A stretch of 64,000 nt of DNA. It comes from Neoarius graeffei (taxonomy: Eukaryota; Chordata; Actinopteri; Siluriformes; Ariidae). The position numbers and the translations under genes are program-made. This document shows positions 10,090-21,775 of the stretch, piece by piece. How positions within the stretch are numbered: the first letter of the stretch is position 1; each line of letters starts with the position of its first letter. The notes below the pieces were generated by a model, which had not been told where the DNA came from, searched no databases, and saw nothing but the letters and a program-made list of their open reading frames with translations. The stretch lies in NCBI RefSeq assembly GCF_027579695.1, contig NC_083582.1, forward strand, positions 30,952,964-31,016,963, in the 5' to 3' direction.

Positions 10090-10655
10090 GTATCTTCACA
10101 GATATGTTGATAGTAAATCACACTTATATTTATTAATGAACAATATGTCACACATTTTATCCATATATAGTTGCATTTAATGTTGTTGAACATCCACAAG
10201 TCACTTCCTTTTGTCACTTAGGTCATAGCAGCTATAAACAGCTGTTTCCTCACCATCCTCCCTTTTTTTTAACCTCACTTGTCATTAAAAAGACAAAACA
10301 GCAGCTTGTCATGTTACCAAGAAACCGCAAAGTGTAAACTCCTCTGTCCTGAACATGCCAGAAAAATTTCCAGCTTTGACGGTGATGCCAGTGATAACAC
10401 TGGAGGCTGTTTCCATAAAATGTTGAAAATGTTGAATAAAAATCTCATCACAGGAAACTTATATCAACCATATCAACAAGTATGCATATTTTTGATCCTT
10501 TTATTGTGGACTGTTCATTGGTCCAGTTCCTATAAATGAGTTTTTATTATTAATCTTCTGATCAATCAGAATCTAGAATTACACTGAGCCTGTTACATTT
10601 GACACTTTACTTGGGTATTTGTGATATTGATCTGTTTAGTATAATCATGTTATGT

Positions 10656-10658
<3 letters not shown>
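10090..10658. other. No gene seen
   Basis: AT-rich sequence. An 86-codon open frame at 10279-10539 has no recognised domain and no support from splice signals. Confidence 0.4.

Positions 10659-10708
<50 letters not shown>
10659..10708. repeat. (GT)n microsatellite
   Basis: Uninterrupted GT run of about 25 units. Confidence 0.97.
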
Positions 10709-10712
<4 letters not shown>

Positions 10713-11059
10713 CTGCTCTGTGAAATTCCAGACTGCAGTGAGAGGCAGCAGAAGAAAGGAAGAGCGCAAAAGGAGCTAAAGTTGGCATCATGCTCACTAG
10801 AGGGAGGAGCTGAGGATAAATCCTCAAAGAAAAAAAAAGAGATGTGCCATTTTCGAGATGCTCAGACTCATTCATCGAGCCATCATAATTCGGCCCTTTA
10901 GTTTAGGATCTGGCTTAGACATGTATGCACGTAATTTAGGAGAGGATAACTCAACTGTTATACTGTAGGCTAATTTGACCCCAAGGAATAACTTGGGATT
11001 TGTGCCAAAAATCGCTATCCGGGGCGAACAGCCTGAAAATTACCAATCCAAGATGTCCA

Positions 11060-11412
11060 GCGGGGGTGGCACGGTACGGTGGTGTAGTGGTTAGCGCTGT
11101 CGCCTCACAGCAAGAAGGTCCGGGTTTGAGCCCAGCGGCTGGCGAGGGCCTTTCTGTGTGGAGTTTGCATGTTCTCCCCGTGTCCGCGTGGGTTTCCTAC
11201 GGGTGCTCCGGTTTCCCCCACAGTCCAAAGACATGCAGGTTAGGTTAACTGGTGACTCTAAATTGACCGTTTGTTTGTCCCTGTGTCAGCCCTGTGATGA
11301 CCTGGTGACTTGTCCAGGGTGTACCCCAACTCTCACCCGTAGTCAGCTGGGATAGGCTCCAGCTTGCCTGCGACCCTGTAGAACAGGATAAGCGGCTACA
11401 GATGATGGATGG
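11060..11412 (+). mobile_element. DANA/Mermaid-type SINE
   Basis: A plus-strand copy. The target duplication AAGATGTCCA is at 11050-11059 and 11413-11422, inside the right part of the left inverted arm. Confidence 0.92.
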
Positions 11413-11626
11413 AAGATGTCCACCAGTATTATGGTATTATTATTATTATTGTGTTACTCTTCATGTTCCTGACCCTGGTTTATGTGACACATAAACAGTA
11501 ATAATGTGATGTTAAAAGTTGTATTGTTGGCTGTTAAACATTTAGGTTCTCAAGATATCGCTGTCTACTAAAGTAATAAGTTTTGTATTTTTCACTTTAA
11601 GTTAACATTCCATTGATCATAATAGT

Positions 11627-11996
11627 CTCATCTCATCTCATTATCTCTAGCCGCTTTATCCTGTTCTACAGGGTCGCAGGCAAGCTGGAGCCTATCCCAG
11701 CTGACTACGGGCGAAAGGCAGGGTACACCCTGGACAAGTCGCCAGGTCATCACAGGGCTGACGCATAGACACAGACAACCATTCACACTCACATTCGGTC
11801 AATTTAGAGTCACCAGTTAACCTAACCTGCATGTCTTTGGACTGTGGGGAAAACCGGAGCACCCGGAGGAAACCCACGCGGACACAGGGAGAACATGCAA
11901 ACTCCACACAGAAAGGCCCTCGCCGGCCACGGGTCTCAAACCTGGACCTTCTGGCTGTGAGGCGACAGCGCTAACCACTACACCACCGTGCCGCCC
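11627..11996 (-). mobile_element. DANA/Mermaid-type SINE
   Basis: A full-length minus-strand copy. The 13-bp duplication TGATCATAATAGT is at 11614-11626 and 11997-12009. Confidence 0.93.
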
Positions 11997-12909
11997 TGAT
12001 CATAATAGTATGATTGAAAATACAATTTCTTTATATTAATCAAATGCTTGCTTTCTTATACTCTCCTAAATTATGTGCGTAGGTCTTCCAAGTCCATGAT
12101 TTCATGTTTGAGGTAGGGTTATTCTGTTTTTCTCATGTTTTCTGTGAAGCTGCAATTTTGGCCAATTTTTGGTGTTTTTTTTTTTTTTACCTTGCCCTTG
12201 GCCATAGCTTGTTCCCTTTTCCCTCAGTCATGAAAATGATGTCACTAATGGAGTCCCTATACCCAAAAACCCATAAAATGAGGTATTGCATATACTTCTG
12301 TGGTGATTGGTTCAAAAATTTATATTTTCAATATGGCTACCGGCAGCCATCTTGGATTGGTAATTTTCGGCCTGTTCGCCCAAGATAGCGATTTTGGCAC
12401 ACATCCCAAGTTGTTCCTTGGGTTCAAATTAGCCTATAACAGTTGAGTTATCCTCTCCTAAATTATGTGCATACTGTACATATCTAACCCAGGTCCTCTA
12501 CTACTTGTCAAAGTCACTCAGATCCTTACGCTTGCCCATTTTTCCTGCTTCCAACATGTCACCTTCAAGAACTGACTGTTCTCTTGCTGCCTAATGTATC
12601 CCACCACTTGACAGGTGCCATTGTAATGAGATAATCAACGTTATTCACTAAACCTCTCGGTGGTTTTAATATTATGGCTGATCGGTGTATTTTTATATCA
12701 GTTACATGCATGTCCTGTCAGTGTTGCCTGTTTTAAAAACATTTTTGTGAGTGATGAAGAAATTTTACATTTCTGAAATCATACATTTCGACCTCAGGGA
12801 ATTGTGTCTAAGACAATTTCTGGAGAAAGTACTCAAAAATATTGTTTGGTTTTGTCTAGGTTGTGATGTACAGTTCATCTGCATTCATTTGAAGTATTCT
12901 ATAGTGTCA

Positions 12910-13230
12910 GTTGGTGGCACGGTGGTGTAGTGGTCCTGGGTTTGAGTCCAGCGGTTGATGAGGCCACTTCTGTGTGAAGTTTGCATATTCTCCCCATGTC
13001 CGTGTGGGTTTCCTCCAAAGACATGCAGGTTAAGCTAATCGGTGGCTCTAAATTGGCCGTAGGTGTGAATGTGAGTGTGAATGGTTGTTTGTCTCTATGT
13101 GTCAGCCCTGTGATGACCTGGTGACTTGTCCAGGGTGTACCCCGCCTCTCGTCCATAGTCAGCTGGGATAGGCTCCAGCTTACCCGCAACCCTGTAGGTC
13201 AGGATAAGTGGCTACAGATAATGGATGGAT
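12910..13230 (+). mobile_element. DANA/Mermaid-type SINE, internally shortened
   Basis: A plus-strand copy. The duplication ATAGTGTCA is at 12901-12909 and 13231-13239. The part between the A and B boxes is deleted (GTAGTGGTCCTGGGTTTGAG). Confidence 0.9.
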
Positions 13231-13239
13231 ATAGTGTCA

Positions 13240-14454
13240 ATCATTTTGATGAAGTTTTGAATGAAAACGAGGCATTCTTCTGAGAATAATTTTTGTTAGA
13301 AATCTGTCATTTGTATTTCAAACTATTTGAGTGGAAAAATTTGAAGTTTGATCCAATTTAAAAGTATGCACTCTTCTTCACTATTCTTCATGGATGGATG
13401 GAACAACATTGAAAAGGGGAGAAAAGACAAACATGAGTTAAATTTAAAAAAAAAAAAAACTTTTCCGCTTTCTGCTGTTAGCAGAGTGAGGCAAATATTT
13501 ATCCAGGATCTTCACAAGAATGCTGGGATGTCATTTGCAGTATGAGTGAGTATCATAGGAAAAGGAAAGGAATTCTGAAGAGAAGGAATAGTGTGTGTAA
13601 AGGGAAAGAATTTATTTGACCCGTTATCAAAAATGAATACAGTTTTTGTACATTTCAAATGAAATTGCATCATTCTTCAGTAACACTGTATAAGTTTAAA
13701 AAGTATGTTCTTATCAACTGGGCAAAGGTTAATACCTTGACTGGGACATCACAATTGTGTGTGAACAGGAAATTCTGATATTTCCTATGAGGATTTCAGA
13801 TGAATTTTCTGTCCAACTTGTTTTTTTTTCTACACCATACATAAATGACAGAATAGAGATTCCCATACACTGTACGTATCTACATTACAGATGTAAGCAA
13901 ATACAAATATATTATTCAGAAGCAACAGGAAATGTGTTCTACCGTACATGCATACAGACACATCAAGACTGGAAAGGTGAAGGACCCAAGAATGCAATGT
14001 GAGCAGGTACAGACAAAAATAATAACTATAATAAGTGACTGGGATTAAATAAACGGTTTCTAGTTAAGAGCAATGATGTAGAAGAACTGTCAGAGCCAGA
14101 ATTCACACACCATGCTGACAATGCTAATATTTCTACCTCTGGGGTTTCATTCAATTAATTAAAGAAAAAAAACTTCTGGTTGAAGGACGGATGCAAGGAT
14201 ACGAAATGCTACAGGGTAGGCTATGCAAGCTTGTAATCTCACAAAAATGGTTTGATTTTCATGCAACCTTTGCAGGATTTCCTAGTATGCTCTTTTCATA
14301 TTAGACTTTTTTCTCTCCTCAACTTCCAACACAGCTTATAAACACGGTTTAAACAATTGTTTTTAAAATTGTTTCTTTGGTCACAGTAGAACTTCCAAAG
14401 TTGAAAACGTTCAAATATTCAGAAGAGCACTGACCGACGAGCGTATATACACTA
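13240..14454. other. No confident gene; weak candidate exon at 13485
   Basis: Mostly AT-rich unique sequence. CTGCTGTTAGCAG precedes an 18-codon stretch (VRQIFIQDLHKNAGMSFA, 13486-13539) ending at a possible donor GTATGAG. The peptide is not recognised and the boundaries are ambiguous. Confidence 0.25.
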
Positions 14455-15353
14455 CAGTACTGTGCAAAAGTCTTAGGCACATGTAAAGAAATGCTGTTGA
14501 CCAAAAATGGCTGAAAAATAATGAAATGAAATGTTTCAACATTAAAAAAATACTATAAGCAGTAATCAGTAAGCCATAATAAATGAAACAAAGTCAATAT
14601 TTGGTGTGAGATGACCCTTTGCTTTAAAAAAAAAATAGTACTCTCAGGTATAATGAGTGCAGTTTTATGTGGAAATGAGCTGTAGGTTTTACTGAGCATC
14701 TTACAGAACCAGCTACAGTTCTTCTGGACACTTTGACTGTCACACTCGCTTCTTCGTTTTGCACCAAAACCCAGCAGCCTTCATTATGTTTTCTTTTTTC
14801 ACCTGAAAAGTGCTCTCTTATGGAATATGCTGCTCAGATACAAACTTTTTTTCTGTAACATTTAATTTTGTGCTGGAAAATGAATGTTTGGAACTCTAAA
14901 ATGTTTTTGTACTGACTCAGTAATGTAGAAGTCCATCCATCCATTATCTGTAGCTGCTTATCCTGTACAGGGTCACAGGCAAGCTGGAGCCTATCCCAAA
15001 TGACTATGAGCGAGAGGCGGGGTACACCCTGGACAAGTCACCAGAGCTAACACATAGAGACAAACAACCGTTCACACCTACGGTCAATTTAGAGCCACCA
15101 ATTAGCCTAACCTGCATATATCTGGACTGTGGAGGAAACCAGAGTACCCGGAGGAAACCCATGCAGACACGGTGAGAACATACAAACTCCACGCAGAAAG
15201 GCCCTTGTCAGCCACTGGGCTTGAACTCAGAACCTTCTTGCTGTGAGGCGACAGTAACCACTACACCACCCTAATGTAAAAGTCATAAAATAGAAATCTA
15301 CAACAAAGTTTGTATGAAAAAAATCGGGTGCCTAAGACTTTTGCACAATACTG
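14455..15353. mobile_element. Tc1/mariner-type MITE (CAGTACTGTGCAAAAG family) with SINE inside
   Basis: Left end CAGTACTGTGCAAAAGTCTT and right end the complement CAGTATTGTGCAAAAGTCTT, with TA on both sides (14453-14454, 15354-15355). It has no transposase frame. A related copy lies at 37871-38322. Confidence 0.82.
14934..15271 (-). mobile_element. DANA/Mermaid-type SINE
   Basis: A minus-strand copy with duplication TAATGTAGAAGTC / TAATGTAAAAGTC at 14921-14933 and 15272-15284. Confidence 0.9.
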
Positions 15354-15355
15354 TA

Positions 15356-15838
15356 TCATCCAACCAAACATAACATCTAGGACAAACTGGAGGTGAAAAA
15401 ATTAGTAAATGAAAAAGTTGCATGAGGAGCCATTTTGAAAAATAGCAGCATGTTTATTTTCGCGACATTCACTGGTGAGTGATGTGATGTCCTACTTTAA
15501 CTGGGGCTACAGCAAATTCTCTCGATTTCCTGCCTCTACAGTGAAGGTACAGCGAAGGCAAACAATCTCCTCATCTTCATGACTGAATGTAATACATCTA
15601 ACACAGCAACTAGGCTAGTTATTTAGCTGATACTAGCTTGGACTGGTAATGGCGTTGTTATGATTAAAGTGTGCACATCGTATGGCCCATAATTTTCCGG
15701 TTTAAAAAAAAAAAATCACCAAGTATATAATTTGTTGGTTGGTTTGTATGTGTGTGTGCTTGCATTTGTCCTTTTAAAATCGAAAAAATATATACTGTAT
15801 ATAAAAATAACTACACATTCTGTATTTACTAAAGCACC
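15356..15838. other. No gene seen
   Basis: AT-rich sequence without recognised element ends or coding signal. Confidence 0.4.
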
Positions 15839-15839
15839 A

Positions 15840-16035
15840 ATTGGGGGAAGTCATAGCCTAAAGGTTAGAGAAGCTGCTTTAGGAGTAAAAGGTTGTTGGT
15901 TCAATTCCCTGGACTGGAAGGAATGGCTGAAGTGCCCTTGAGTGAGGTATCGAACCCTCAACTGACACCCAGGCTGCTCTAGGTAGGTTGCATGTTGCTC
16001 TGGATAAGGCAACAGTGTCTGCTAAAGGGTCCAAG
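15840..16035 (+). mobile_element. tRNA-derived SINE, second family
   Basis: The A-box-like TAGCCTAAAGGTTAGAGAAGC, a B box GGTTCAATTCCC, then GTGCCCTTGAGTGAGGTA and the tail GGATAAGGCAACAGTGTCTGC define a common teleost SINE that differs from the Mermaid type. No target duplication was identified. Confidence 0.7.
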
Positions 16036-16158
16036 ACATATTCACAGCAAAAAAAGGTGGAACTGAGTCATCTCTTTAGTCCTTAAATACTGAAACTGCA
16101 CACATGGAGAGATGATGTCCTTTTATCACCCTCTAGTCATTTCTCTCTCCATTTACAG

Positions 16159-16276
16159 AGTCTGGAACTCTACACAACTCACTTCCTGTATTCCTCAGAC
16201 CAGGTTCGATTTTCCTGCTCTGATTCCCAGCAGCGTTTGTTTGGAGAGCAGAAGTTCAAGATCAATGGTGGTTTGA
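16159..16276 (+). CDS. Candidate internal exon of an unrecognised host gene
   Basis: A good acceptor (TTTCTCTCTCCATTTACAG) and a good donor (TTTGA|GTAAGC) bracket 118 bp. They are open in one frame as SLELYTTHFLYSSDQV, then RFSCSDSQQRLFGEQKFKINGGL. The composition looks like ordinary protein. If spliced to 16415 the frame reaches a TAG at 16474-16476, and an AATAAA follows near 16551, so this could be the 3' end of a plus-strand gene convergent with the receptor gene. I do not recognise the protein; it may be fortuitous. Confidence 0.3.
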
Positions 16277-16414
16277 GTAAGCGTGTGTAATGTGTGTGTG
16301 TGTGTGTGTGCGTGCTTTCAAAGCCGCCTTTGATTTTCACACTAAGTGAAAGGGTAAGTAAAACTGTCTCAGTGCTGTGTCCTGAATGATATAGTGCTTG
16401 TCTTGTCTTCTCAG

Positions 16415-16476
16415 GTTTAACTTCACATCAGGCTTCCTGTCCTGTTCCTTTCCTAAAATGCACAGCCTGCCAGTAG
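16415..16476 (+). CDS. Candidate terminal exon (unrecognised)
   Basis: The acceptor CTTGTCTTCTCAG precedes 16415. Joined in phase to the 16276 donor it encodes about 19 residues and stops at TAG 16474-16476. AATAAA near 16551 could serve as the poly(A) signal. Supported only by these signals. Confidence 0.22.
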
Positions 16477-16753
16477 ATTGGAGGAAATTGGAATCATTTG
16501 GTCATTTGCTTTGCATTGAATACTTAAATTCTCAGTTAATATACTGTATAAATAAAGAGAGAATGAAAAGAGTAAACTGGGAGAGCAGAATACCAAACAA
16601 ATATAATACTCCATGAGCAGCATAGTTAGCAGTGTACACATTACATTCGTGATATTGATCTGTTGTTGAAGGTGATGGAATGAACAAAACGAAAAGGGAC
16701 CTCTACAGTATGTTATAATCATTTACAAAAAAAAGAATATATATACATACACA

Positions 16754-16758
<5 letters not shown>

Positions 16759-16812
<54 letters not shown>
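16759..16812. repeat. (TA)n microsatellite
   Basis: About 27 TA units immediately left of a Tc1 element. TA repeats are natural Tc1 targets. Confidence 0.97.
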
Positions 16813-16816
<4 letters not shown>

Positions 16817-17108
16817 ACCCAGTGCAAATTGTAAAAAAAAAATGGAATGCAATAATTTACAAATCTCAAAAACTGATATTGTATTCACAGTAGAACACAG
16901 ACAACATATCAAATGTCGAAAGTGAGACATTTTGAAATTTCATGCCAAATATTGGCTCATTTGAAATTTCATGACAGCACCACATCTCAAAAAAGTTGGG
17001 ACAGGGGCAATAAGAGGCTGTAAAAGTTAAAGGTACAAAAAAGGAACAGCTGGAGAACCAAATTGCAACTCATTAGGTCAATTGGCAATAGGTCATTAAC
17101 ATGACTGG

Positions 17109-17118
17109 GTATAAAAAG
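17109..17118 (+). promoter_or_regulatory. TATA-like element of Tc1 family B
   Basis: GTATAAAAAG lies about 40 bp before the preferred transposase ATG at 17155 and downstream of an alternative ATG at 17101. The same motif is conserved in the second copy. This favours the downstream start. Confidence 0.45.
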
Positions 17119-17154
17119 AGCATCTTGGAGTGGCAGCGGCTCTCAGAAGTAAAG

Positions 17155-18177
17155 ATGGGAAGAGGATCACCAATCCCCCTAATTCTGCGCCGACAAATAG
17201 TGGAGCAATATCAGAAAGGAGTTCGACAGTGTAAAATTGCAAAGAGTTTGAACATATCATCATCTACAGTGCATAATATCATCAAAAGATTCAGAGAATC
17301 TGGAAGAATCTCTGTGCGTAAGGGTCAAGGCCGGAAAACCATACCGGGTGCCCGTGATCTTCGGGCCCTTAGACGGCACTGCATCACATACAGGCATGCT
17401 TCTGTATTGGAAATCACAAAATGGGCTCAGGAATATTTCCAGAGAACATTATCTGTAAACACAATTCACCATGCCATCCGCCGTTGCCAGCTAAAACTCT
17501 ATAGTTCAAAGAAGAAGCCGTATCTAAACATGATCCAGAAGCGCAGACGTCTTCTCTGGGCCAAGGCTCATTTAAAATGGACTGTGGCAAAGTGGAAAAC
17601 TGTTCTGTGGTCAGACGAATCAAAATTTGAAGTTCTTTATGGAAATCAGGGACGCCGTGTCATTCGGACTAAAGAGGAGAAGGACGACCCAAGTTGTTAT
17701 CAGCGCTCAGTTCAGAAGCCTGCATCTCTGATGGTATGGGGTTGCATTAGTGCGTGTGGCATGGGCAGCTTACACATCTGGAAAGACACCATCAATGCTG
17801 AAAGGTATATCCAGGTTCTAGAGCAACATATGCTCCCATCCAGACGACGTCTCTTTCAGGGAAGACCTTGCATTTTCCAACATGACAATGCCAAACCACA
17901 TACTGCATCAATTACAGCATCATGGCTGCGTAGAAGAAGGGTCCGGGTACTGAACTGGCCAGCCTGCAGTCCAGATCTTTCACCCATACAAAACATTTGG
18001 CGCATCATAAAATGGAAGATACGACAAAAAAGACCTAAGACAGTTGAGCAACTAGAATCCTACATTAGACAAGAATGGGTTAACATTCCTATCCCTAAAC
18101 TTGAGCAACTTGTCTCCTCAGTCCCCAGACGTTTACAGACTGTTGTAAAGAGAAAAGGGGATGTCTCACAGTGGTAA
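17155..18177 (+). CDS. Tc1-like transposase, full length, E279Q in the DDE triad
   Basis: A DDE transposase that would bind the terminal repeats and cut and join DNA at TA. An upstream in-frame ATG exists at 17101, but a TATA-like GTATAAAAAG lies at 17109-17118 between the two. Starting at 17155 (MGRGSPIPL) gives exactly 340 residues, the usual Tc1 length. The N-terminal helix-turn-helix ([22 protein letters not shown]) and basic GRKT motif are intact. Catalytic D154 (LWSDESK) and D244 (QHDNAKPH) are present. The third residue, in [11 protein letters not shown], is Gln (CAA) instead of Glu at 279. The spacing is that of DD34E. The protein is therefore expected to be catalytically dead though complete. 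The copy at 61968 keeps Glu. Confidence 0.9.
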   Translation: MGRGSPIPLILRRQIVEQYQKGVRQCKIAKSLNISSSTVHNIIKRFRESGRISVRKGQGRKTIPGARDLRALRRHCITYRHASVLEITKWAQEYFQRTLSVNTIHHAIRRCQLKLYSSKKKPYLNMIQKRRRLLWAKAHLKWTVAKWKTVLWSDESKFEVLYGNQGRRVIRTKEEKDDPSCYQRSVQKPASLMVWGCISACGMGSLHIWKDTINAERYIQVLEQHMLPSRRRLFQGRPCIFQHDNAKPHTASITASWLRRRRVRVLNWPACSPDLSPIQNIWRIIKWKIRQKRPKTVEQLESYIRQEWVNIPIPKLEQLVSSVPRRLQTVVKRKGDVSQW

Positions 18178-18397
18178 ACATGGCCTTGTCCCAACTTTTT
18201 TGAGATGTGTTGTTGTCATGAAATTTAAAATCACCTAATTTTTCTCTTTAAAGATGCATTTTCTCAGTTTAAACATTTGATATGTCATCTATGTTCTATT
18301 CTGAATAAAATATGGAATTTTGAAACTTCCACATCATTGCATTCCGTTTTTATTTACAATTTGTACTTTGTCCCAACTTTTTTTGGAATCGGGGTTG

Positions 18398-18581
<184 letters not shown>

Positions 18582-18585
<4 letters not shown>

Positions 18586-19138
18586 AGCCTACTTTATTAG
18601 GAACACCCATCCACCTGCTGTTTTATGCAGTTCTCTAATCAGCCAATCCCCTGACAACAGCACAATGCATCAAATCATGCAGATACAAATCAAGAGCTTC
18701 AGTTAATCTTCATTTCAAACATCACAATTGGAAAAATCGCGATCTCTGTGACTTTCAGTGTAGCATGGGTGTTGGTTTGAGCCAGATGGACTGGTTTGAG
18801 TATTTCAGAAACTGCTGATCTCCTGGGATTTTCACACACAACAGTCTCTAGAGTTTACACAGAATGGTGTGAAAAACAAAAAAAAATTTTGAGTGAGCGA
18901 CAGTTCTGTGGGTGGAAACAAACACCTTGTTGAGAAGAAAGGTCAGAGGAAAATGGACAGTTTGGTTTGAGCTGCCAGGAAGGATCTAGTAACTCATATA
19001 ATCACTCTTTACAACCGTAATGAGCAGAAAAGCATTTCAGCATGCAACAGCAAAAGAACACATTGGGTTCCGCTCCTGTAGCCAAGAACAGGAATCTTAG
19101 AATTAACAAGAAGTTCCTTTTAAAGTGGCCGGTGAGTG
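18582..19138. mobile_element. Tc1-type MITE (TTTATTAGG family), copy 1
   Basis: The right end AAAGTGGCCGGTGAGTG followed by TA (19139-19140) matches the right end of the copy at 32900-33436. The left end CTACTTTATTAGGAACAC is merged with the CA microsatellite. Non-coding. Confidence 0.75.
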
Positions 19139-19140
19139 TA

Positions 19141-19938
19141 TGCAAGAAGTTATAAAAAGGAAACATGAGCATTTCCTGCAAAAAGGCAATCTAAATTCTA
19201 AAGCAAAAATATTTTGAGACTAGATTCTGCTGATTTGAAGAAGGGAAATTTCAGTTTTTAGCAGAGTTGAAACAAATAATAATAATATTTATATTTATAA
19301 AACATTCATATTGCATACAGAAAACCATTTTTAACCTATGTTTTATCTAAGGGTGCACAAACTTTTGGACTTGACTGTACAACAGGTTCCAATAAAATTA
19401 AAGTAGTGTGATAGCTATACATGACAATGTAGGTGCAGCTAAACAGCGTCTGGTTAAATGGGTTGTTGTAAAAGAAGTTATATAAAATTGCATCTAATAT
19501 TAACAGCTAGTAAATTAAACAGATCTGTTTCGTGTCGACAGCACAACATTCTATAAAAAAATTAAACAATACACTATAAATGATAAAACAATTATATTAT
19601 ATCCTCACTGTGTGTTGCTTTAGGGATTTTCAGTTGGGAAAAGTCGTTAAAGCGAACCAGCAACGTTATTCCTACCAGGACCATTGCCATATCTTCAGCA
19701 CATTATACTGCGAGGTACATTTAAGAATGATGACTTCATGCAGATACTTAAATATATGATTTTTTTCAGTCTCGATGAAAAATGTTTTGTGCTCATGATC
19801 TAGCATTGTTTAAAAAATAACTAGCAAAAATAAATAAATAAAGCCACCTACATATTTCTGTCTTGCAAGATCATTACCATGATTTTAGTTGTATTTTGTT
19901 TGACTTTTTGTGATCCTAAAAATGAAATATTTACAATG
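19141..19938. other. No gene seen
   Basis: AT-rich sequence with several stop-dense frames. No element ends were recognised. Confidence 0.4.
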
Positions 19939-19946
19939 TCTTACAC

Positions 19947-21614
19947 CAGTGGCGGCTGGTAGTCTTTCAAACAGGGGAGGCTGGTCAGTTACGATATTTC
20001 CAGATTTTAAAAGAAAAAAGAAAAAACACATCAATTTTGCCCATACTCTTACCTCTGATCTGGCTGATTGTTGGCAGGGTCACAAACTGTGAAATAACAG
20101 GTTCTTTTGGCCCATTAGCCTACTGTCCAATATACATGATGGTGGTGTTGGGGGGGGGGGGGGTATATTTTAACATTTTATATTTTAAAATTGTGGCATG
20201 TTGTTTAAAAATTGATCATTATTGAAAGCAGCTCTTTGTCAGGAACCTCAGCAGTAACAGCAGAGTGTTCTGGAATAGGCACAAGCACTGACCTTGGGGA
20301 GCCAAACATAGAGCTGGGTGCCACACATTTCATTCAATGACACTTTCCCTATATTTTACTTATTTTGACTGAGAAATGTTTTATTGACAATTTTGACAAC
20401 GCTTCACTTTTAATCCAGGTCTGTAGTGTGAAATGTTCTCGGCTGTGTTTTTGTTTAAAAATGTTTTCCAAATTGTAGCTGTGTTTAATTCATATCCAGA
20501 AAAATATATATTCCAATATAATATACTCATTTTAAATAGATTCTATATTTTTGGTCCATCCATGACATATTACTAAAGTAGCCTATTTACTGTTGTTGAT
20601 GTGGGTCACTTGCTGTTAGCCAATTCACTTTCTCGTACCAGGAGAGCTGAAAGGAACGAGTATTATTCCCTACCTTTTTCACCAAGTCAATTTGAGGCGT
20701 TGGTCTACCCTGCTCTTTAATTTTAATTTTTTCCTTGAAAGGAAGACTGGCAAATGGCTTCGCCAAAATTAAATCAGCAATGCTTGGCATCCGTGCGCAG
20801 CTTTCTTGCTAGCTGACTAGCCCCCTCAAGTTCAAGTTCAGTCACTCAGATAAACGAAATTTCTGGAACTAAGATAGCAAGCTTGACAACACTATATTTA
20901 CACTTTATTTACAATGAAAATATATACAAACTAAAAAAGCTGGTAGAAACTGTATGTAATGAATGAAATCGAAATGTAAGCTGATCTCTTACAATACACC
21001 ACAGCGCTTGCGAATCCGCATGGGACTGAACTGAGATTCACCGCTGCCTGTCTATATTTGAAACGAGCTGTCAATCAAAGAATATATCCGGCCGCTTTCA
21101 CCAATCACCAGTCTCCTCGCGGAAAGCTTTGCCATGTCCCTCCCACTGTGAGGCTTGGAGTCCGTGGGCGGGCATTTTCGCAGTATTTGTCCAATAACCG
21201 TCTTGCATTTTGAGATTGAAAAGTGCATAGCTCCCAAATGCCATTGAAGTCCACTGAGGCTGGGAGTCCGGTGGGCGGGCGGTTTCGCAGTATTTGTCCA
21301 ATAATCGTCTTGCATTTTGAGATTGAAAAGCGCAGAGCTCCCAAATTCCATTGAAGTCCACTGAGGCTGGGCTGCATCGCGCTGTCACGAGGGGGAAAAA
21401 CTCACGCACACATTAGGCGAACTGGGGAAAGTTATAACGGAATGATTTCGCACTGTAGTTGGGTTGAGCACATATATTTCTATGATTCTGGATCTGAAAT
21501 AGCAATGTTATAAGGTCGGCTATAACATAAGCCTAGCGCAATTCATCCTACACGATGTTCGTCATTTTTAGAGGAGGCTGAGCCTCCCTCATTGTCTTAG
21601 AGCAATCGCCCGTG
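19947..21614. mobile_element. hAT-type non-autonomous element, copy 1 (1668 bp)
   Basis: Imperfect terminal repeats CAGTGGCGGCTGGT and (right end inverted) CACGGGCGATTGCT. A perfect 8-bp duplication TCTTACAC at 19939-19946 and 21615-21622 indicates hAT. An internal ~105-bp block (TCTTGCATTTTGAGATTGAA...) is tandemly duplicated near 21195 and 21310. A G12 run is at 20152. No transposase frame. Confidence 0.85.
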
Positions 21615-21775
21615 TCTTACACAAATATGGAATGGAAATGGATTAAACTGGGATTGTACATTATAAAGCTGCACAGTAATTCCCATAATGTTGAAGATTG
21701 AAGTATTGAAGTGAGGGCAAAAATCAATATGGTTTGAAAAATAATTTACAAATTAAAAAAAAAAAAAAGTACCAG

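Larger units (their letters stand above)
10905..12495. mobile_element. DNA element with ~140-bp inverted termini, carrying two SINEs
   Basis: 10918-11057 (GTAATTTAGGAGAGGATAAC...CAATCCAAGATG) is the inverted complement of 12350-12477. The interior is non-coding and holds two SINEs. It sits inside the GATCAGCC-type foldback. The exact ends and target duplication are not resolved. Confidence 0.65.
10843..12693. mobile_element. Foldback element of the GATCAGCC family, half copy split by another element
   Basis: 10843-10900 (TGCCATTTTCGAGATGCTCAG...) and 12505-12693 (CTTGTCAAAGTCACTCAGAT...GGCTGATCGGTGTA) together match the right half of the palindromic element at 25301-26245. The two pieces are separated by the inverted-repeat element at 10905-12495. 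The left half of this copy is absent. Confidence 0.65.
16815..18397 (+). mobile_element. Tc1-like transposon, family B copy 1
   Basis: The right end reads GGAATCGGGGTTG, complementary to the family start CAACCCCGATTCC. The left end is CAACCC followed by a deletion of about 27 bp relative to the copy at 61799-63400. Both ends abut TA/GT microsatellites, so the TA duplication cannot be read. The internal transposase is full length. Confidence 0.88.
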
